64,000 bases of DNA from Chryseobacterium oranimense (lineage in GTDB: Bacteria; Bacteroidota; Bacteroidia; Flavobacteriales; Weeksellaceae). Shown one piece after another: positions 22,982 through 32,530 of the stretch; position 1 is the stretch's first letter, and every line of letters starts with the position of its first letter. The position numbers and the translations under genes are program-made. The stretch spans positions 3,100,001 to 3,164,000 of the forward strand of contig NZ_CP104203.1 of the NCBI RefSeq assembly GCF_025244725.1. The letters run 5' to 3'. A model generated the notes under the pieces. It did not search any database, was not told the DNA's origin, and was given only the letters and a program-made list of their open reading frames with translations.

Positions 22982-25252
22982 TTATTCTTTAGACATCGAA
23001 TACGGAAAATCTTTTTCCTGTGATCCTCTATCCTTATTAGGCTTATTATCCATTTGGAATTCCAAGACTGCTCCGTTCATAAGCTCCTTGTGACTCAGCC
23101 AGTTCTTGGAATAAGACCGAAGATTTACGTTTAACGATTTTACATATAGATTTTCAGCATTGTTTTCCGGCGCTTTTATTTCAATTTTCTTACCATTCTC
23201 CAAATGGATCACTGCTTCTTTGAAAAGCGGTGCTCCCAAAACATATTGGTCTGTAGCTGGGGTCACCGGATAAAATCCTAAGGCAGAAAATACATACCAT
23301 GCAGAAGTCTGGCCATTATCTTCATCTCCGCAGTAGCCGTCCGGTGTCGCATAATAAAGCTTATCCATTACCTGTCTTGCCCAGTATTGTGTTTTATATG
23401 GCGCACCGGCATAGTTGTACAGGTAAATCATATGCTGGATCGGCTGGTTTCCGTGAGCATACTGTCCCATGTTCATAATCTGCATTTCGCGGATCTCATG
23501 GATCACACTTCCGTAATAACTGTCATCAAACACCGGCGGAAGTGAGAATACCTCATCCAGTTTGGCTTCAAATTTCTTTTTCCCACCCATCAACTTGGAT
23601 AAACCGTCAATATCCTGGAAAACAGACCAGGTATAATGCCAGCTGTTTCCTTCGGTAAAGGCGTCGCCCCATTTAAACGGATTGAATGGAGACTGAAATT
23701 TCCCGTCTTTGTTTTTACCTCGCATCAGGCCTGTCTGCGGATCAAACATATTTTTATAATTATACGCTCTTTTTTTATAAATATCAATTTCTGAAGCAGG
23801 TTTCCCCAATGCTTTTCCCAACTGATAAATGGCAAAATCATCATAAGCATATTCCAGGGTTCTGGCAGCATTTTCATTGATCTTCACATCATAAGGAACG
23901 TAGCCTAAAGTATTATAATATTCTACTCCTCTTCGGCCGACAGCGTCAATCGGACCTTCGTTATTGGCTCCGTGTTTTACGGCCTGCCAAAGGGTTTCCA
24001 CATCATATCCGCGAAGTCCTTTGATATAAGCATCGGCAACCACTGAAGCAGAATTGTTCCCGATCATAATATCAGAATATCCTGGGCTGCTCCACTCCGG
24101 AAGAAACCCGCCTTCTTTGAATGCATTGGCTAAACCTTCCTGCATTTCTACATTCATACTTGGATATACAAGGTTGAGGAAAGGATAAAGAGCGCGGAAG
24201 GTATCCCAGAATCCGGTTCCCGCGAACATTTTCCCGTCCAGAATCTTTCCGTTGTAAGGACTCCAGTGTTTTATATTGTTGCGAGCATCAATTTCATATA
24301 ATTTCTGAGGAAAGAATAATGTCCTGTACAGCGAGGAATAAAAGGTCCTTATCTGCTGATCGGTTCCGCCTTTTACTTCAATTCTTCCCAGAGTTTTGTT
24401 CCAGATATTCTTTGCATCTGTTTTTACCTGTTCAAAATTCCTGTCCGCGATTTCTCTTTTAAGATTCAGTTCTGCCTGCTCGAAACTGATGAATGAAGAA
24501 GCTGTTCTTGCATAAATGCTTTCTTTATCTTTTAATTTAAAACCAACAATGGCACCGGCATGATCACTGGTAATTTCCAGCTGGTTTTTAACGAAAACAC
24601 TGTCTTTCCATGTGGTCGTCAAATCAAAATCTTTGTCAAACTGGACAACAAAATAGTTTTTAAAATTATTATATTTTCCTCTTGAATATTTAGTGGTGTA
24701 CCCCAGAATTTTTCTTTCTTTAGGAAGGATTTTGATATAAGATCCTTTATTCAGGGCATCAATAACAATATAAGCGCTGTCTGTCTTAGGAAAATCGAAT
24801 TTGAAGAAAGCTGCTCTTTCTGTGGGAGTAAGCTCTGTGGTCACATTGATATCAGCCAGATAAACGCTATAGCTGTAAGGCTTAGCAACCTCAGCTTTAT
24901 GACTGAACCAACTTGCCCGTTCTTCCTCCTTAAATTTTAGTTTACCTACACCCGGCATGATTGCAAAAGCTCCGTAATCGTTCATCCAGGGAGAAGGTTG
25001 GTGGGTTTGTTTAAAACCTTTTATTTTGTCTGCATCGTAGGTATATGCCCATCCATCACCCATTTTCCCCGTTTGCGGAGTCCACAGATTCATTCCCCAG
25101 GGAAGCCCTATGGCAGGATAGGTATTTCCATTGGATAAGGAAGGCTTGGACTGTGTTCCCATCAAAGGGTTTACATAATCGGCAAGAGATCCTTCCTGGC
25201 CAAATACTAAAATATTGAATAGAATAAAAAAACTTGAGAATAAAAACTTCAT
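22982..25252 (-). CDS. GH92 alpha-mannosidase (first of two)
   Basis: A 756-residue GH92 enzyme, a calcium-dependent exo-alpha-mannosidase. Signal peptide MKFLFSSFFILFNILVFGQ, then the N-terminal beta-sandwich with DYVNPLMGT and the catalytic (alpha/alpha)6 domain. The active-site segment reads GDEDNGQTSAW at 642-652, and the sugar-contact motif reads HGNQPIQH at about 600. The second GH92 in the locus differs at both places, which suggests different linkage specificity, for example alpha-1,2 against alpha-1,3. The protein should be periplasmic. The gene follows the ROK kinase by 4 nt on the same strand, so it is co-transcribed with it. Confidence 0.93.
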   Translation of the reverse strand: MKFLFSSFFILFNILVFGQEGSLADYVNPLMGTQSKPSLSNGNTYPAIGLPWGMNLWTPQTGKMGDGWAYTYDADKIKGFKQTHQPSPWMNDYGAFAIMPGVGKLKFKEEERASWFSHKAEVAKPYSYSVYLADINVTTELTPTERAAFFKFDFPKTDSAYIVIDALNKGSYIKILPKERKILGYTTKYSRGKYNNFKNYFVVQFDKDFDLTTTWKDSVFVKNQLEITSDHAGAIVGFKLKDKESIYARTASSFISFEQAELNLKREIADRNFEQVKTDAKNIWNKTLGRIEVKGGTDQQIRTFYSSLYRTLFFPQKLYEIDARNNIKHWSPYNGKILDGKMFAGTGFWDTFRALYPFLNLVYPSMNVEMQEGLANAFKEGGFLPEWSSPGYSDIMIGNNSASVVADAYIKGLRGYDVETLWQAVKHGANNEGPIDAVGRRGVEYYNTLGYVPYDVKINENAARTLEYAYDDFAIYQLGKALGKPASEIDIYKKRAYNYKNMFDPQTGLMRGKNKDGKFQSPFNPFKWGDAFTEGNSWHYTWSVFQDIDGLSKLMGGKKKFEAKLDEVFSLPPVFDDSYYGSVIHEIREMQIMNMGQYAHGNQPIQHMIYLYNYAGAPYKTQYWARQVMDKLYYATPDGYCGDEDNGQTSAWYVFSALGFYPVTPATDQYVLGAPLFKEAVIHLENGKKIEIKAPENNAENLYVKSLNVNLRSYSKNWLSHKELMNGAVLEFQMDNKPNKDRGSQEKDFPYSMSKE

Positions 25253-25256
25253 GATA

Positions 25257-26132
25257 TCATTTTGTTAAATTGATCCTGGCTTTCTTCAAAGCATATCCTG
25301 CTGCACCAAGAATGGCCGCATCTTCAAAAATAGCAGAAATTTTAATAGGAAGATTGATTTTATGCTCTTCCAAATGCTGATTTAACCTCTTTTTAAAGTA
25401 AGGATACACTTTTGCGATATTTCCGCCTATGACCAGCACTTCTGGGTTATAGTCCTTTACATATTTTATAATGAACCCGGCAAAGGAATCTGCATACTCG
25501 TTAAATATCTGAGTCTGTATATCTTCCGGCTCGTCCAGCAGGTCTTTGGTACCGGAAATTTTCTTACCGGTTAAGGCTGCATACTGATTGACAAACCAGC
25601 GTGTTGCCAGATAATCTTCACAGATGGAATCTTTGAAAGGCGAATCCCATAAATCTTCATCTGAAGCTGTTTCTCCATTATAGAAGGCTGTTCCGAGACC
25701 TGTCCCGAGGGTTACTCCAAAAATCTTATTATATTCCTGTACACAACCGCCAAAAACTTCTCCTTCAAGGAAGGCTCCGGCATCATTTACAAAATGAATC
25801 TGATCCGGGGAAACGGAAAGCCTTTGGGCTAGTTCGTCTTTGATATTGACCTTATAGATATCAATAAATTTTCCCTGCTGCATCAGCGATATTCCATTTT
25901 CATAATCAAAAGGACCGGGCATGGCTATACCGATCAGAAGCTCGTTTCTGACAAGATCATGGATCACCTTTTCGATGGCTGAGTCCCAGGCAGAAAAAAT
26001 GGTTTCGCGCGTCCCGAAGGAATCAACATGTTCTCTTACATAAGTAGAACTGATGATTTCACGTTTTTCAGGGTCAACCTGTGCCATGGTAATGTGCGAA
26101 CCGCCGATGTCTATTCCTACTATATTCTGCAT
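25257..26132 (-). CDS. ROK-family sugar kinase, probable mannokinase/hexokinase
   Basis: A 291-residue ROK kinase with the phosphate-binding N-terminus IVGIDIGGSHITMAQVD, the catalytic Asp in HFVNDAGAFLEGE, and the second phosphate motif FGVTLGTGLGTAFYNG. The usual ROK zinc Cys cluster (CxCGxxGC) is absent. With a mannosidase gene 4 nt downstream and a mannose-6-phosphate isomerase next, mannose is the most likely substrate. The phosphoryl donor and sugar range cannot be read directly. Cytoplasmic, no signal peptide. Confidence 0.85.
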   Translation of the reverse strand: MQNIVGIDIGGSHITMAQVDPEKREIISSTYVREHVDSFGTRETIFSAWDSAIEKVIHDLVRNELLIGIAMPGPFDYENGISLMQQGKFIDIYKVNIKDELAQRLSVSPDQIHFVNDAGAFLEGEVFGGCVQEYNKIFGVTLGTGLGTAFYNGETASDEDLWDSPFKDSICEDYLATRWFVNQYAALTGKKISGTKDLLDEPEDIQTQIFNEYADSFAGFIIKYVKDYNPEVLVIGGNIAKVYPYFKKRLNQHLEEHKINLPIKISAIFEDAAILGAAGYALKKARINLTK

Positions 26133-26274
26133 TATATTCTTTCTTTATATTCTGTATAAGTTATTCTTTTTCATTAAAAGGGACAGACAGGAAAGTCATT
26201 ACCTCCCGTCTGCCATCCTAAAATCCCCTAATTTTATTTCTACTTTTTATATGCCCATTGAGGATTCAATTTTT

Positions 26275-28689
26275 TTATTCTATGATCAACTTTCCTGAAG
26301 ATTTCATCTTACCGTCTTTTGAATTGATCTTATAAATATAAGTTCCTGAAGATAAATTCCCGGTACTGATCCGCATATCGTTTTTATCAATTATCTGGTT
26401 TATGATTAATTTTCCTGCCATATCATACAATGCAATCTCGCGGGCAGTGTTATCTTTAATGGTAAAGTGAATATCATTTCCTTTTTTTACCGGATTGGGG
26501 TATGCAGAAGCTATATTATTTTTTTCTGAATCAATATCTTTCGTGGAAAGCGCTGCGGCACAGGCTACATCTGTTCTCCAGTTTGCAGCTGACATATTGA
26601 TCAGAGTTGCGAAATGAGTGTTTGCTGTAGCATCCAAAGCTCCGTTTCCGCTTCCTTCGTTCATTTTCCAGTTGGCTTCAAGGTTAGGAGAACCCGCCGG
26701 AACGTTGCAGTTATTGGCAAGAATTTCCGAGGCTGTCAATGCTCTTTTCCAAACTCTGAATTCATCCAGGAATCCGTTAAGGGTACGTGAATTATCATAG
26801 TTTCTGGCCAGATAAAGAATTCCGTTTGCTGTAAAATTTCCAGAAGCGGCCACACTGGCATCAAGCACTCCATTGATATAAATTTTCATGGTTGACCCAT
26901 CGTAGGTGGCAGCTATATGATTCCATGTGTTAGTTGCCAATCCTGCAACACTGTTCAATTTTACCTGAGAAGATCCGAAGCTTAATATAAACTGCAGCCT
27001 GTTATTGGCCAGATTTCCGTCCCCAAACCTCAGCATTGCAGAATTACTATCCCCCACTTCAATTCCAATTACTGATGAAATATAGGGAAATGCTGTTTTA
27101 AAGGCATTTACTTTTACCCATCCTTCGAAAGTTACGGCATTCCCGCTAAGATTAAACTGCCCTGCATTCAGGTAGTTGGTGCTTCCGTTAAAAGAAAGGG
27201 ATCTTGCCCCGGGACTTTGTACAGGAGCAAATCCGCTGTTAAATGCAACTTCAGCAGAATAGGTACCTGCATTGCCTCCTCCGCACACAGCCTGTACTTT
27301 CCAGACGTAATTTGTATTTTCTGTAAGACCCGGAAGAGTATAAGAATTTGCAGAAATATTCTGAACATCAATCCATGTAGTTGCTGCAGCTGTTTTGTAT
27401 TGTAAATTATATGAGATTGCACCTGGTATCGCATCCCATGACACATTAGTGGTGGTTCCCAAAAAGTTTCCGGATTTCAGGCCTGACGGGGCCGCGCATC
27501 CGTTTCCCGAATTGAACCTTGGTGCAAATAAATAGGTACTTGTGAGTGTTGCGGAACAATTGGATTGTATTCTCCAGTCGTAATCTGTGTTCATTGCCAA
27601 ACCGCTGATGGTAATGCTGCTTCCTGAATAATTATTGGCAGCATTGATCCAGGTTGTTGAACTGGCAGGTTTATAATCAATATTATAGGTTATTGTTCCG
27701 TTCGAAGTCCATTTTAAGGTGGCTGAAGTTCCTGTGAGGTTAGCCGCTTCCAGACCAAGAGGCGGATCACAAGCGGTCCCCTGGCTCCAGGAATAAAGCG
27801 GCCCGGAAAGAAGAGTATTTTCGTTGTAAAGAATATTCGACCCAGTGCTTAAATAGCTTGCATTATTAACTCCGTTAAGATCATACCACATAAAAACGCC
27901 GTAACCGTCATTGATTGTATTGGTAGCCAAAGTGGAAAGTGTAGCAGCAGAAGTAGACTGAGGATTTGAGTTCTGTATCCATGTAGCAGCTGCAGAAAGC
28001 TTGGACTTGGTAAGAGGCGGTACAGAAGGTGCACTGTAAGTTCCATAATAGGGATTCCAGCTGTAATTGATATAATTTCCGGCTGCATCACCGTTGTAGT
28101 TTTGTCTTGAAGTGGCGGGTCCTAAATAATAGAAAGTGATCAGCTTATCAGGCATGGCCAGTTTAAGCTCCTGTAGCAGCATGACGAAAGAGCTGCTATT
28201 GGGCTGTCCCGTTCCGTTGTTTCCGTAGCCTGCATATTCATCGTCAAGATCCACCCCATCCAAACCATAGGTGTATACAGTATGGGCGAGCTGTTGAGCG
28301 AAATCACGAGCGGCTTCCCGGTTCGGGAAATTTGAAATTCCGGCTCCCTGGTGGTTTCCAAGGATGTCCAGAAGTACCTTAATTCCTTTCTGCTGTAAGG
28401 GACGAACGTAGGTATTGACGTCATTCAGCACTTTTGTAACGTTATTGTTATTCGAAATATAGGCTCTGCTTTTGGAAACATCATAGTTGATATTGGCAGC
28501 AAAGATAATAGCCACATCAAAAAGCTGTCTGTTTGTATTCTGCAAAGTATATGATCCTGCATTCAGCATATTATTGTTGTTCACCTCGACATAGCAGACC
28601 CCTACAGGATTGAGCTGCTGAGCTTTAAGCAAGGATGCCCCATGAATGACCAGTAAGATCAGGGCAGCAAAAATAGATTTGTTTTTCAT
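26275..28689 (-). CDS. Secreted GH18 endo-beta-N-acetylglucosaminidase (Endo H/F1-like), FN3-FN3-LamG-T9SS
   Basis: An 804-residue enzyme. Signal peptide to about residue 23. The GH18 domain (about 28-300) closely follows the Endo H pattern: CYVEVNNNNMLNAGSY, IIFAANINYD, ILGNHQGAGISNFP, and the catalytic DGVDLDDE (144-151, acid Glu151) followed by YAGYGNNGTGQP. It would cleave the chitobiose core of N-glycans. Two fibronectin-III-like domains (about 306-485), a LamG/concanavalin-like domain (about 490-670) and a T9SS type A sorting tail (last ~75 residues, YPNPVKKGN to KLIIE) follow. The enzyme should be exported and anchored or released at the surface. It is a paralog of the next upstream GH18 gene with one extra FN3 domain. 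Confidence 0.92.
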   Translation of the reverse strand: MKNKSIFAALILLVIHGASLLKAQQLNPVGVCYVEVNNNNMLNAGSYTLQNTNRQLFDVAIIFAANINYDVSKSRAYISNNNNVTKVLNDVNTYVRPLQQKGIKVLLDILGNHQGAGISNFPNREAARDFAQQLAHTVYTYGLDGVDLDDEYAGYGNNGTGQPNSSSFVMLLQELKLAMPDKLITFYYLGPATSRQNYNGDAAGNYINYSWNPYYGTYSAPSVPPLTKSKLSAAATWIQNSNPQSTSAATLSTLATNTINDGYGVFMWYDLNGVNNASYLSTGSNILYNENTLLSGPLYSWSQGTACDPPLGLEAANLTGTSATLKWTSNGTITYNIDYKPASSTTWINAANNYSGSSITISGLAMNTDYDWRIQSNCSATLTSTYLFAPRFNSGNGCAAPSGLKSGNFLGTTTNVSWDAIPGAISYNLQYKTAAATTWIDVQNISANSYTLPGLTENTNYVWKVQAVCGGGNAGTYSAEVAFNSGFAPVQSPGARSLSFNGSTNYLNAGQFNLSGNAVTFEGWVKVNAFKTAFPYISSVIGIEVGDSNSAMLRFGDGNLANNRLQFILSFGSSQVKLNSVAGLATNTWNHIAATYDGSTMKIYINGVLDASVAASGNFTANGILYLARNYDNSRTLNGFLDEFRVWKRALTASEILANNCNVPAGSPNLEANWKMNEGSGNGALDATANTHFATLINMSAANWRTDVACAAALSTKDIDSEKNNIASAYPNPVKKGNDIHFTIKDNTAREIALYDMAGKLIINQIIDKNDMRISTGNLSSGTYIYKINSKDGKMKSSGKLIIE

Positions 28690-28714
28690 AGTATTAATTT
28701 AGTTTCGGTAAAAC

Positions 28715-28734
28715 CACCGGGCCGGAGCCCGGTG
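28715..28734 (-). terminator. GC-rich hairpin between the two GH18 genes
   Basis: CACCGGGC-CGGA-GCCCGGTG, a perfect 8-bp stem, followed on the minus strand by a short T-run (GGTTTTACC). It could attenuate transcription between the paralogous endoglycosidase genes. Confidence 0.5.
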
Positions 28735-28745
28735 ATGAAGTTTTT

Positions 28746-30881
28746 TTATTTTATAATTAATTTTTCAGTCTGCTTAAGGCTTCCGTTCTGGGATTCAAAC
28801 TGAATAATATAAGTACCTTCTTTAAGTCTTGAAAGATCATACTGCTGATCTCCGGCATTGATGGTTTTTGTATCCAGAGGATTACCGGTAAGGCTATATA
28901 CCGTTAATTTCCCTTTGTTGTATTCTTCCGGAGCTGAAACTGTAAACGGTGAAGATTTGCTTACAGGATTCGGGTATAATTTCACCTGCTTTTTAGCTAC
29001 AACTTCCTCCAGGCTTGTTGCATTTTGATTTCTTGCTGCTACAGAGCCTGCCGGACATGGTATATCTGTTCCCCAGTTAGAAGCATCAACACCGGTAAGT
29101 GTAAGGGTCACACCGTTTGCCGAGCTGTCCTGAACTGAAGAACCACTTCCTTCGTTAAATTTCCAGTAAGCCGCAAGAGAAGTAGCCGGAAGGGTCACAT
29201 TACACATATTCTGGCTGATTTCTGTCTGGCTTAATGCTCTTTTCCAAACACGTACCTCATCTACTTTACCATTGAAATTCCTTGATGTATTATACAAATA
29301 TCCTACATTAAATGCTCCGTTGGAGTTCACACTTCCCGTCTGGGATTTACTTGCATCAAGAGCTCCATTGATATAAATTTTCATGGTTGAGCCATCATAA
29401 GTTGCCGCAACATGATACCATGTGTTGGCATTCAATGCTGTAGCAGCCGTTAGTTTTTGCTGCACATTATTAATGCTCAAAACAAACTGAAGCTTATTAT
29501 TGGCAATATTGGCATCGCCCAGTCTTAAAAATGCTGAATTGCTGTCGCTTACCTCCGTGCCCAAAAGAGACGAAATATAAGGTGATGCTGATTTAAAAGA
29601 AGTTGGCTTTATCCAACCTTCCAGCGATAATGCCGAACCGGTTAAGTTCAGGTTTCCCGCTGCACCTGATTCTGTGCTTCCATCAAGGGAAAGAGAGGTA
29701 GAGCCCGAAGGAGCCGTTCCTGTTCCGCTGTTGAATCTAGGAGCAAACATATAGGTACTTTTCACACTGCAGTTGGTTCTGATTCTCCAGTCATATTCTG
29801 TGTTGGCTGTTAATCCTGAGAGGGTTACGGACGTAGCAGTGGTAGCCGTTGCAGCATTCGTCCATGTGGCAGAAGTAGCCGGTTTATAATCCACATCATA
29901 GGTATTGGTTCCTACGGCTGACCAGTTTAATTTTGCACTTGTTCCCGTAAGATTGCTGGTAAATAATCCTATTGGTGCATCACAATTGGTTCCCTGCGTC
30001 CATGACTGTAAAGCAGTGCTTAAGATAGTCTGCTCCCCATATAATGTCTGTGTTCCTGCTGAAAGCTGTGATGTTTCATTGGTTCCATGAAGATCATACC
30101 ACATAAATACTCCGTATCCGCCGTTCTTCGTCTGGGTAGCCAGGCTGGTTGTAGTGGAATTGGAAGTATTTCCCAGCCATACTGCTGCCGGAGAGATCTG
30201 TGCATTGGTAAGGGGCGGAACATTAGGTGCAGAGAAAGTTCCATAATTGGCATTCCAGCTGTAGTTGACATAATCTCCTACCCTAAGTCCGTTCCAGGAA
30301 AGTCTGGAAGCTGCCGGACCGTAATAATAAAATGTGATCTGTTTATCCGGCAATAGGGCTTTCAGTTCCTGTACAAGCATCACAAAAGAGCTTGCATTGG
30401 GCTGGCCCGTACCGTTTTGTCCGTAATCTGAATATTCATCATCAAAATCGATTCCGTCTAATCCATAAGTATTTACAGTATGGGCAAGCTGCTGGGCGAA
30501 ATCCTTTGCGGCTTCACGGGTAGGGAAATTACAAAGGCCTGCTCCCTGATGGTTACCCAAAATGGTCAGCACTACCTTCATTCCTTTTGCCTGAAGCGGT
30601 TTTATGTAAGTATCTGCGTTGGTCAGTACTTTTGTAACGTTATTGTTACAGTACAGGTAAGGTCTTCCTCTGCCCGTATCGTAATTGATATTGGCGGCGA
30701 AAATATTGACGACATTAAACAAATATTTACCTGATGTCTGCAGCTTGTATGAGCCTGCATTCAGGATATTATTGTTGTTTACTTCCACGTAGCATATTCC
30801 CGTAGGGTTAAGCTGCTGTGCATTCAGCACAGGAATGGCATGAATGATCATTACGATCAACATAGTAATGGCTTTTTTCAT
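28746..30881 (-). CDS. Secreted GH18 endo-beta-N-acetylglucosaminidase (Endo H/F1-like), FN3-LamG-T9SS
   Basis: A 711-residue paralog of the adjacent GH18 enzyme. Signal peptide to about residue 21. The GH18 domain (about 24-295) has CYVEVNNNNILNAGSY, FAANINYDTG, LTILGNHQGAGLCNFP and the catalytic DGIDFDDE (142-149, Glu149), the same order as in Endo H. One FN3-like domain (about 300-390), a LamG domain (about 397-575) and a T9SS sorting tail (LYPNPVSKSS to KLIIK) follow. It should release high-mannose or hybrid glycans from glycoproteins at the cell surface. Why two copies are kept is unclear. They may differ in glycan preference or surface placement. Confidence 0.92.
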   Translation of the reverse strand: MKKAITMLIVMIIHAIPVLNAQQLNPTGICYVEVNNNNILNAGSYKLQTSGKYLFNVVNIFAANINYDTGRGRPYLYCNNNVTKVLTNADTYIKPLQAKGMKVVLTILGNHQGAGLCNFPTREAAKDFAQQLAHTVNTYGLDGIDFDDEYSDYGQNGTGQPNASSFVMLVQELKALLPDKQITFYYYGPAASRLSWNGLRVGDYVNYSWNANYGTFSAPNVPPLTNAQISPAAVWLGNTSNSTTTSLATQTKNGGYGVFMWYDLHGTNETSQLSAGTQTLYGEQTILSTALQSWTQGTNCDAPIGLFTSNLTGTSAKLNWSAVGTNTYDVDYKPATSATWTNAATATTATSVTLSGLTANTEYDWRIRTNCSVKSTYMFAPRFNSGTGTAPSGSTSLSLDGSTESGAAGNLNLTGSALSLEGWIKPTSFKSASPYISSLLGTEVSDSNSAFLRLGDANIANNKLQFVLSINNVQQKLTAATALNANTWYHVAATYDGSTMKIYINGALDASKSQTGSVNSNGAFNVGYLYNTSRNFNGKVDEVRVWKRALSQTEISQNMCNVTLPATSLAAYWKFNEGSGSSVQDSSANGVTLTLTGVDASNWGTDIPCPAGSVAARNQNATSLEEVVAKKQVKLYPNPVSKSSPFTVSAPEEYNKGKLTVYSLTGNPLDTKTINAGDQQYDLSRLKEGTYIIQFESQNGSLKQTEKLIIK

Positions 30882-30969
30882 AATGTTTTTTTTAAGTTGT
30901 TTTGATGTATTGATATCTATTCATCTTTCTCCTCTCCGGAAAGGAAGAAAAATGATCAGCTGCTGACCG

Positions 30970-31005
30970 AAAAATTTCATATGAAATCCCTTCAATGAAA
31001 TTTTT
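30970..31005 (-). terminator. Stem-loop between the GH125 and GH18 genes
   Basis: AAAAATTTCAT (30970-30980) pairs with ATGAAATTTTT (30995-31005), a perfect 11-bp AT-rich stem with a 14-nt loop. It sits in a 189-nt gap and could be a weak terminator or processing site on the minus strand. Nothing else is evident in the gap. Confidence 0.35.
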
Positions 31006-31070
31006 GTAAAACACTGAAACTAAAAAAACGGGAATAAAGGGCATGCTGCCACCTGCTGCAAATATCGAAT

Positions 31071-32498
31071 CTAAGTCAGTAAATCCTGATTCTCGTTAAA
31101 GGTTTTCCATAACAGTTCTCCAAACAATGTATTGGCCCAGGCAAACCATTCCCTGGTAAATTTCTTATCGTTATCCTTGTGGAAGGATTCATGCATAAAT
31201 CCGGTTCCGCCGTGGGTTTTCTGTAAAGTTTCTATGCACCATCTGATCTCCTTCTTGTCGTTGGAAGTAAGCGCTTTCATGATGATACTCATCGGCCAGA
31301 TCATATCAAGGCCAATGTGTGGTCCGCCTATTCCTTCTGCCAACTTTCCTTTGAAGAAGAACGGGTTGTCTTTTGACCAAACATATTTCCTGGTATTCAC
31401 ATAAACCGGATCATCTGCTTTCACAGCATCCAAATAGGGTAATCCTAACAAGCTCGGACAGTTGGCATCATCCATCAGGTTGTAGCTTCCGAATCCGTTG
31501 GTTTCAAAGGCGTATATTTTTCCATATTCCGGATGATCGTAAATTCCATATTTTTTGATGGCTGCATCTACCTCATCGGCAAGGCTGTTGAGCTGCTGGG
31601 CAAGTTTTTGTTCATTTTTTATTTTCGAAACCATTTCTGCTGCCTGACGTAAGCTTACTACAGCGAACAAATTGGATGGAATGAGAAAGGCATAAATAGT
31701 AGCATCATCACTCGGGCGGAACATTGAATTGATAAGTCCAACCGGATTTGTAGGATAACCGTATCCCCCCATTGGAATTCCGTCTGTAGCCCAGGCTGTT
31801 GTACGCTCAAATTGGTAAGGTCCTAAACCTGTTTTTCTCTGCTGCTCCGTAAAAGTCTGTAAAGTAAGCTTGATTCCTTGAAGCCAATTATTGTCAAATG
31901 GTTTGGTATCGCCTGTTGTTTTCCAGAAATGATACGCGAGACGGATAGGATAGCAGAGTGAATCTATTTCCCACTTTCTTTCGTGGATGCCTGGCTTCAT
32001 ATCTGTATGATCGTATTCTTTCCACTTGCTTATTTTATTTTCATCGTTATAAAAAGCATTGGCATATGGATCTTTCAGGATGAATTCTGTCTGTTTATGG
32101 ATAACTCCTGAGATGAGTTTATGTAATTTTTCGTCTTTTTTTGAGAACTGCAGATAAGGAAAAACCTGTGCAGAGCTGTCGCGAAGCCACATGGCATCAA
32201 TATCTCCGGTAATTACGTAGGTATCAGGGATTCCATTCGTTTCTTTATAAAAAACGGTAGTATCTAATGTATTCGGAAAGCAGTTTTCGAAGAGCCAGAC
32301 AAGTTCCTTATTTTTCACTTTCTTTTTAAAAGCTGCAATTGCACTTTCTACCGCTTCACTGGTAAAATGTCTTTTATCTTTGGGAACACGGACAACAGGG
32401 AAGTCTTCTGTACCCAGTGTTTTCGCAAAAACATTCTGAGTAAAGAGTAATCCCGCTCCTGCCAGCGCACTTGTCTTTATAAAATTTCTCCTTTCCAT
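31071..32498 (-). CDS. GH125 exo-alpha-1,6-mannosidase
   Basis: A 475-residue GH125 (former DUF1237) enzyme. This family removes non-reducing alpha-1,6-linked mannose without a metal. Evidence: VWLFENCFPNTLDTTVFY, the segment TGDIDAMWLRDSSAQVFPYL, FRPSDDATIYAFLIPSN, and the C-terminal EWFAWANTLFGELLWK. The N-terminus MERRNFIKTSALAGAG is a twin-arginine (Tat) signal, so it would be folded before export to the periplasm, unlike the Sec-type GH92 partners. In the locus it would cut the alpha-1,6 branch that GH92 enzymes leave. Confidence 0.92.
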   Translation of the reverse strand: MERRNFIKTSALAGAGLLFTQNVFAKTLGTEDFPVVRVPKDKRHFTSEAVESAIAAFKKKVKNKELVWLFENCFPNTLDTTVFYKETNGIPDTYVITGDIDAMWLRDSSAQVFPYLQFSKKDEKLHKLISGVIHKQTEFILKDPYANAFYNDENKISKWKEYDHTDMKPGIHERKWEIDSLCYPIRLAYHFWKTTGDTKPFDNNWLQGIKLTLQTFTEQQRKTGLGPYQFERTTAWATDGIPMGGYGYPTNPVGLINSMFRPSDDATIYAFLIPSNLFAVVSLRQAAEMVSKIKNEQKLAQQLNSLADEVDAAIKKYGIYDHPEYGKIYAFETNGFGSYNLMDDANCPSLLGLPYLDAVKADDPVYVNTRKYVWSKDNPFFFKGKLAEGIGGPHIGLDMIWPMSIIMKALTSNDKKEIRWCIETLQKTHGGTGFMHESFHKDNDKKFTREWFAWANTLFGELLWKTFNENQDLLT

Positions 32499-32530
32499 TA
32501 TACTTTTATTGATTTAATTTTTTTATTGAT

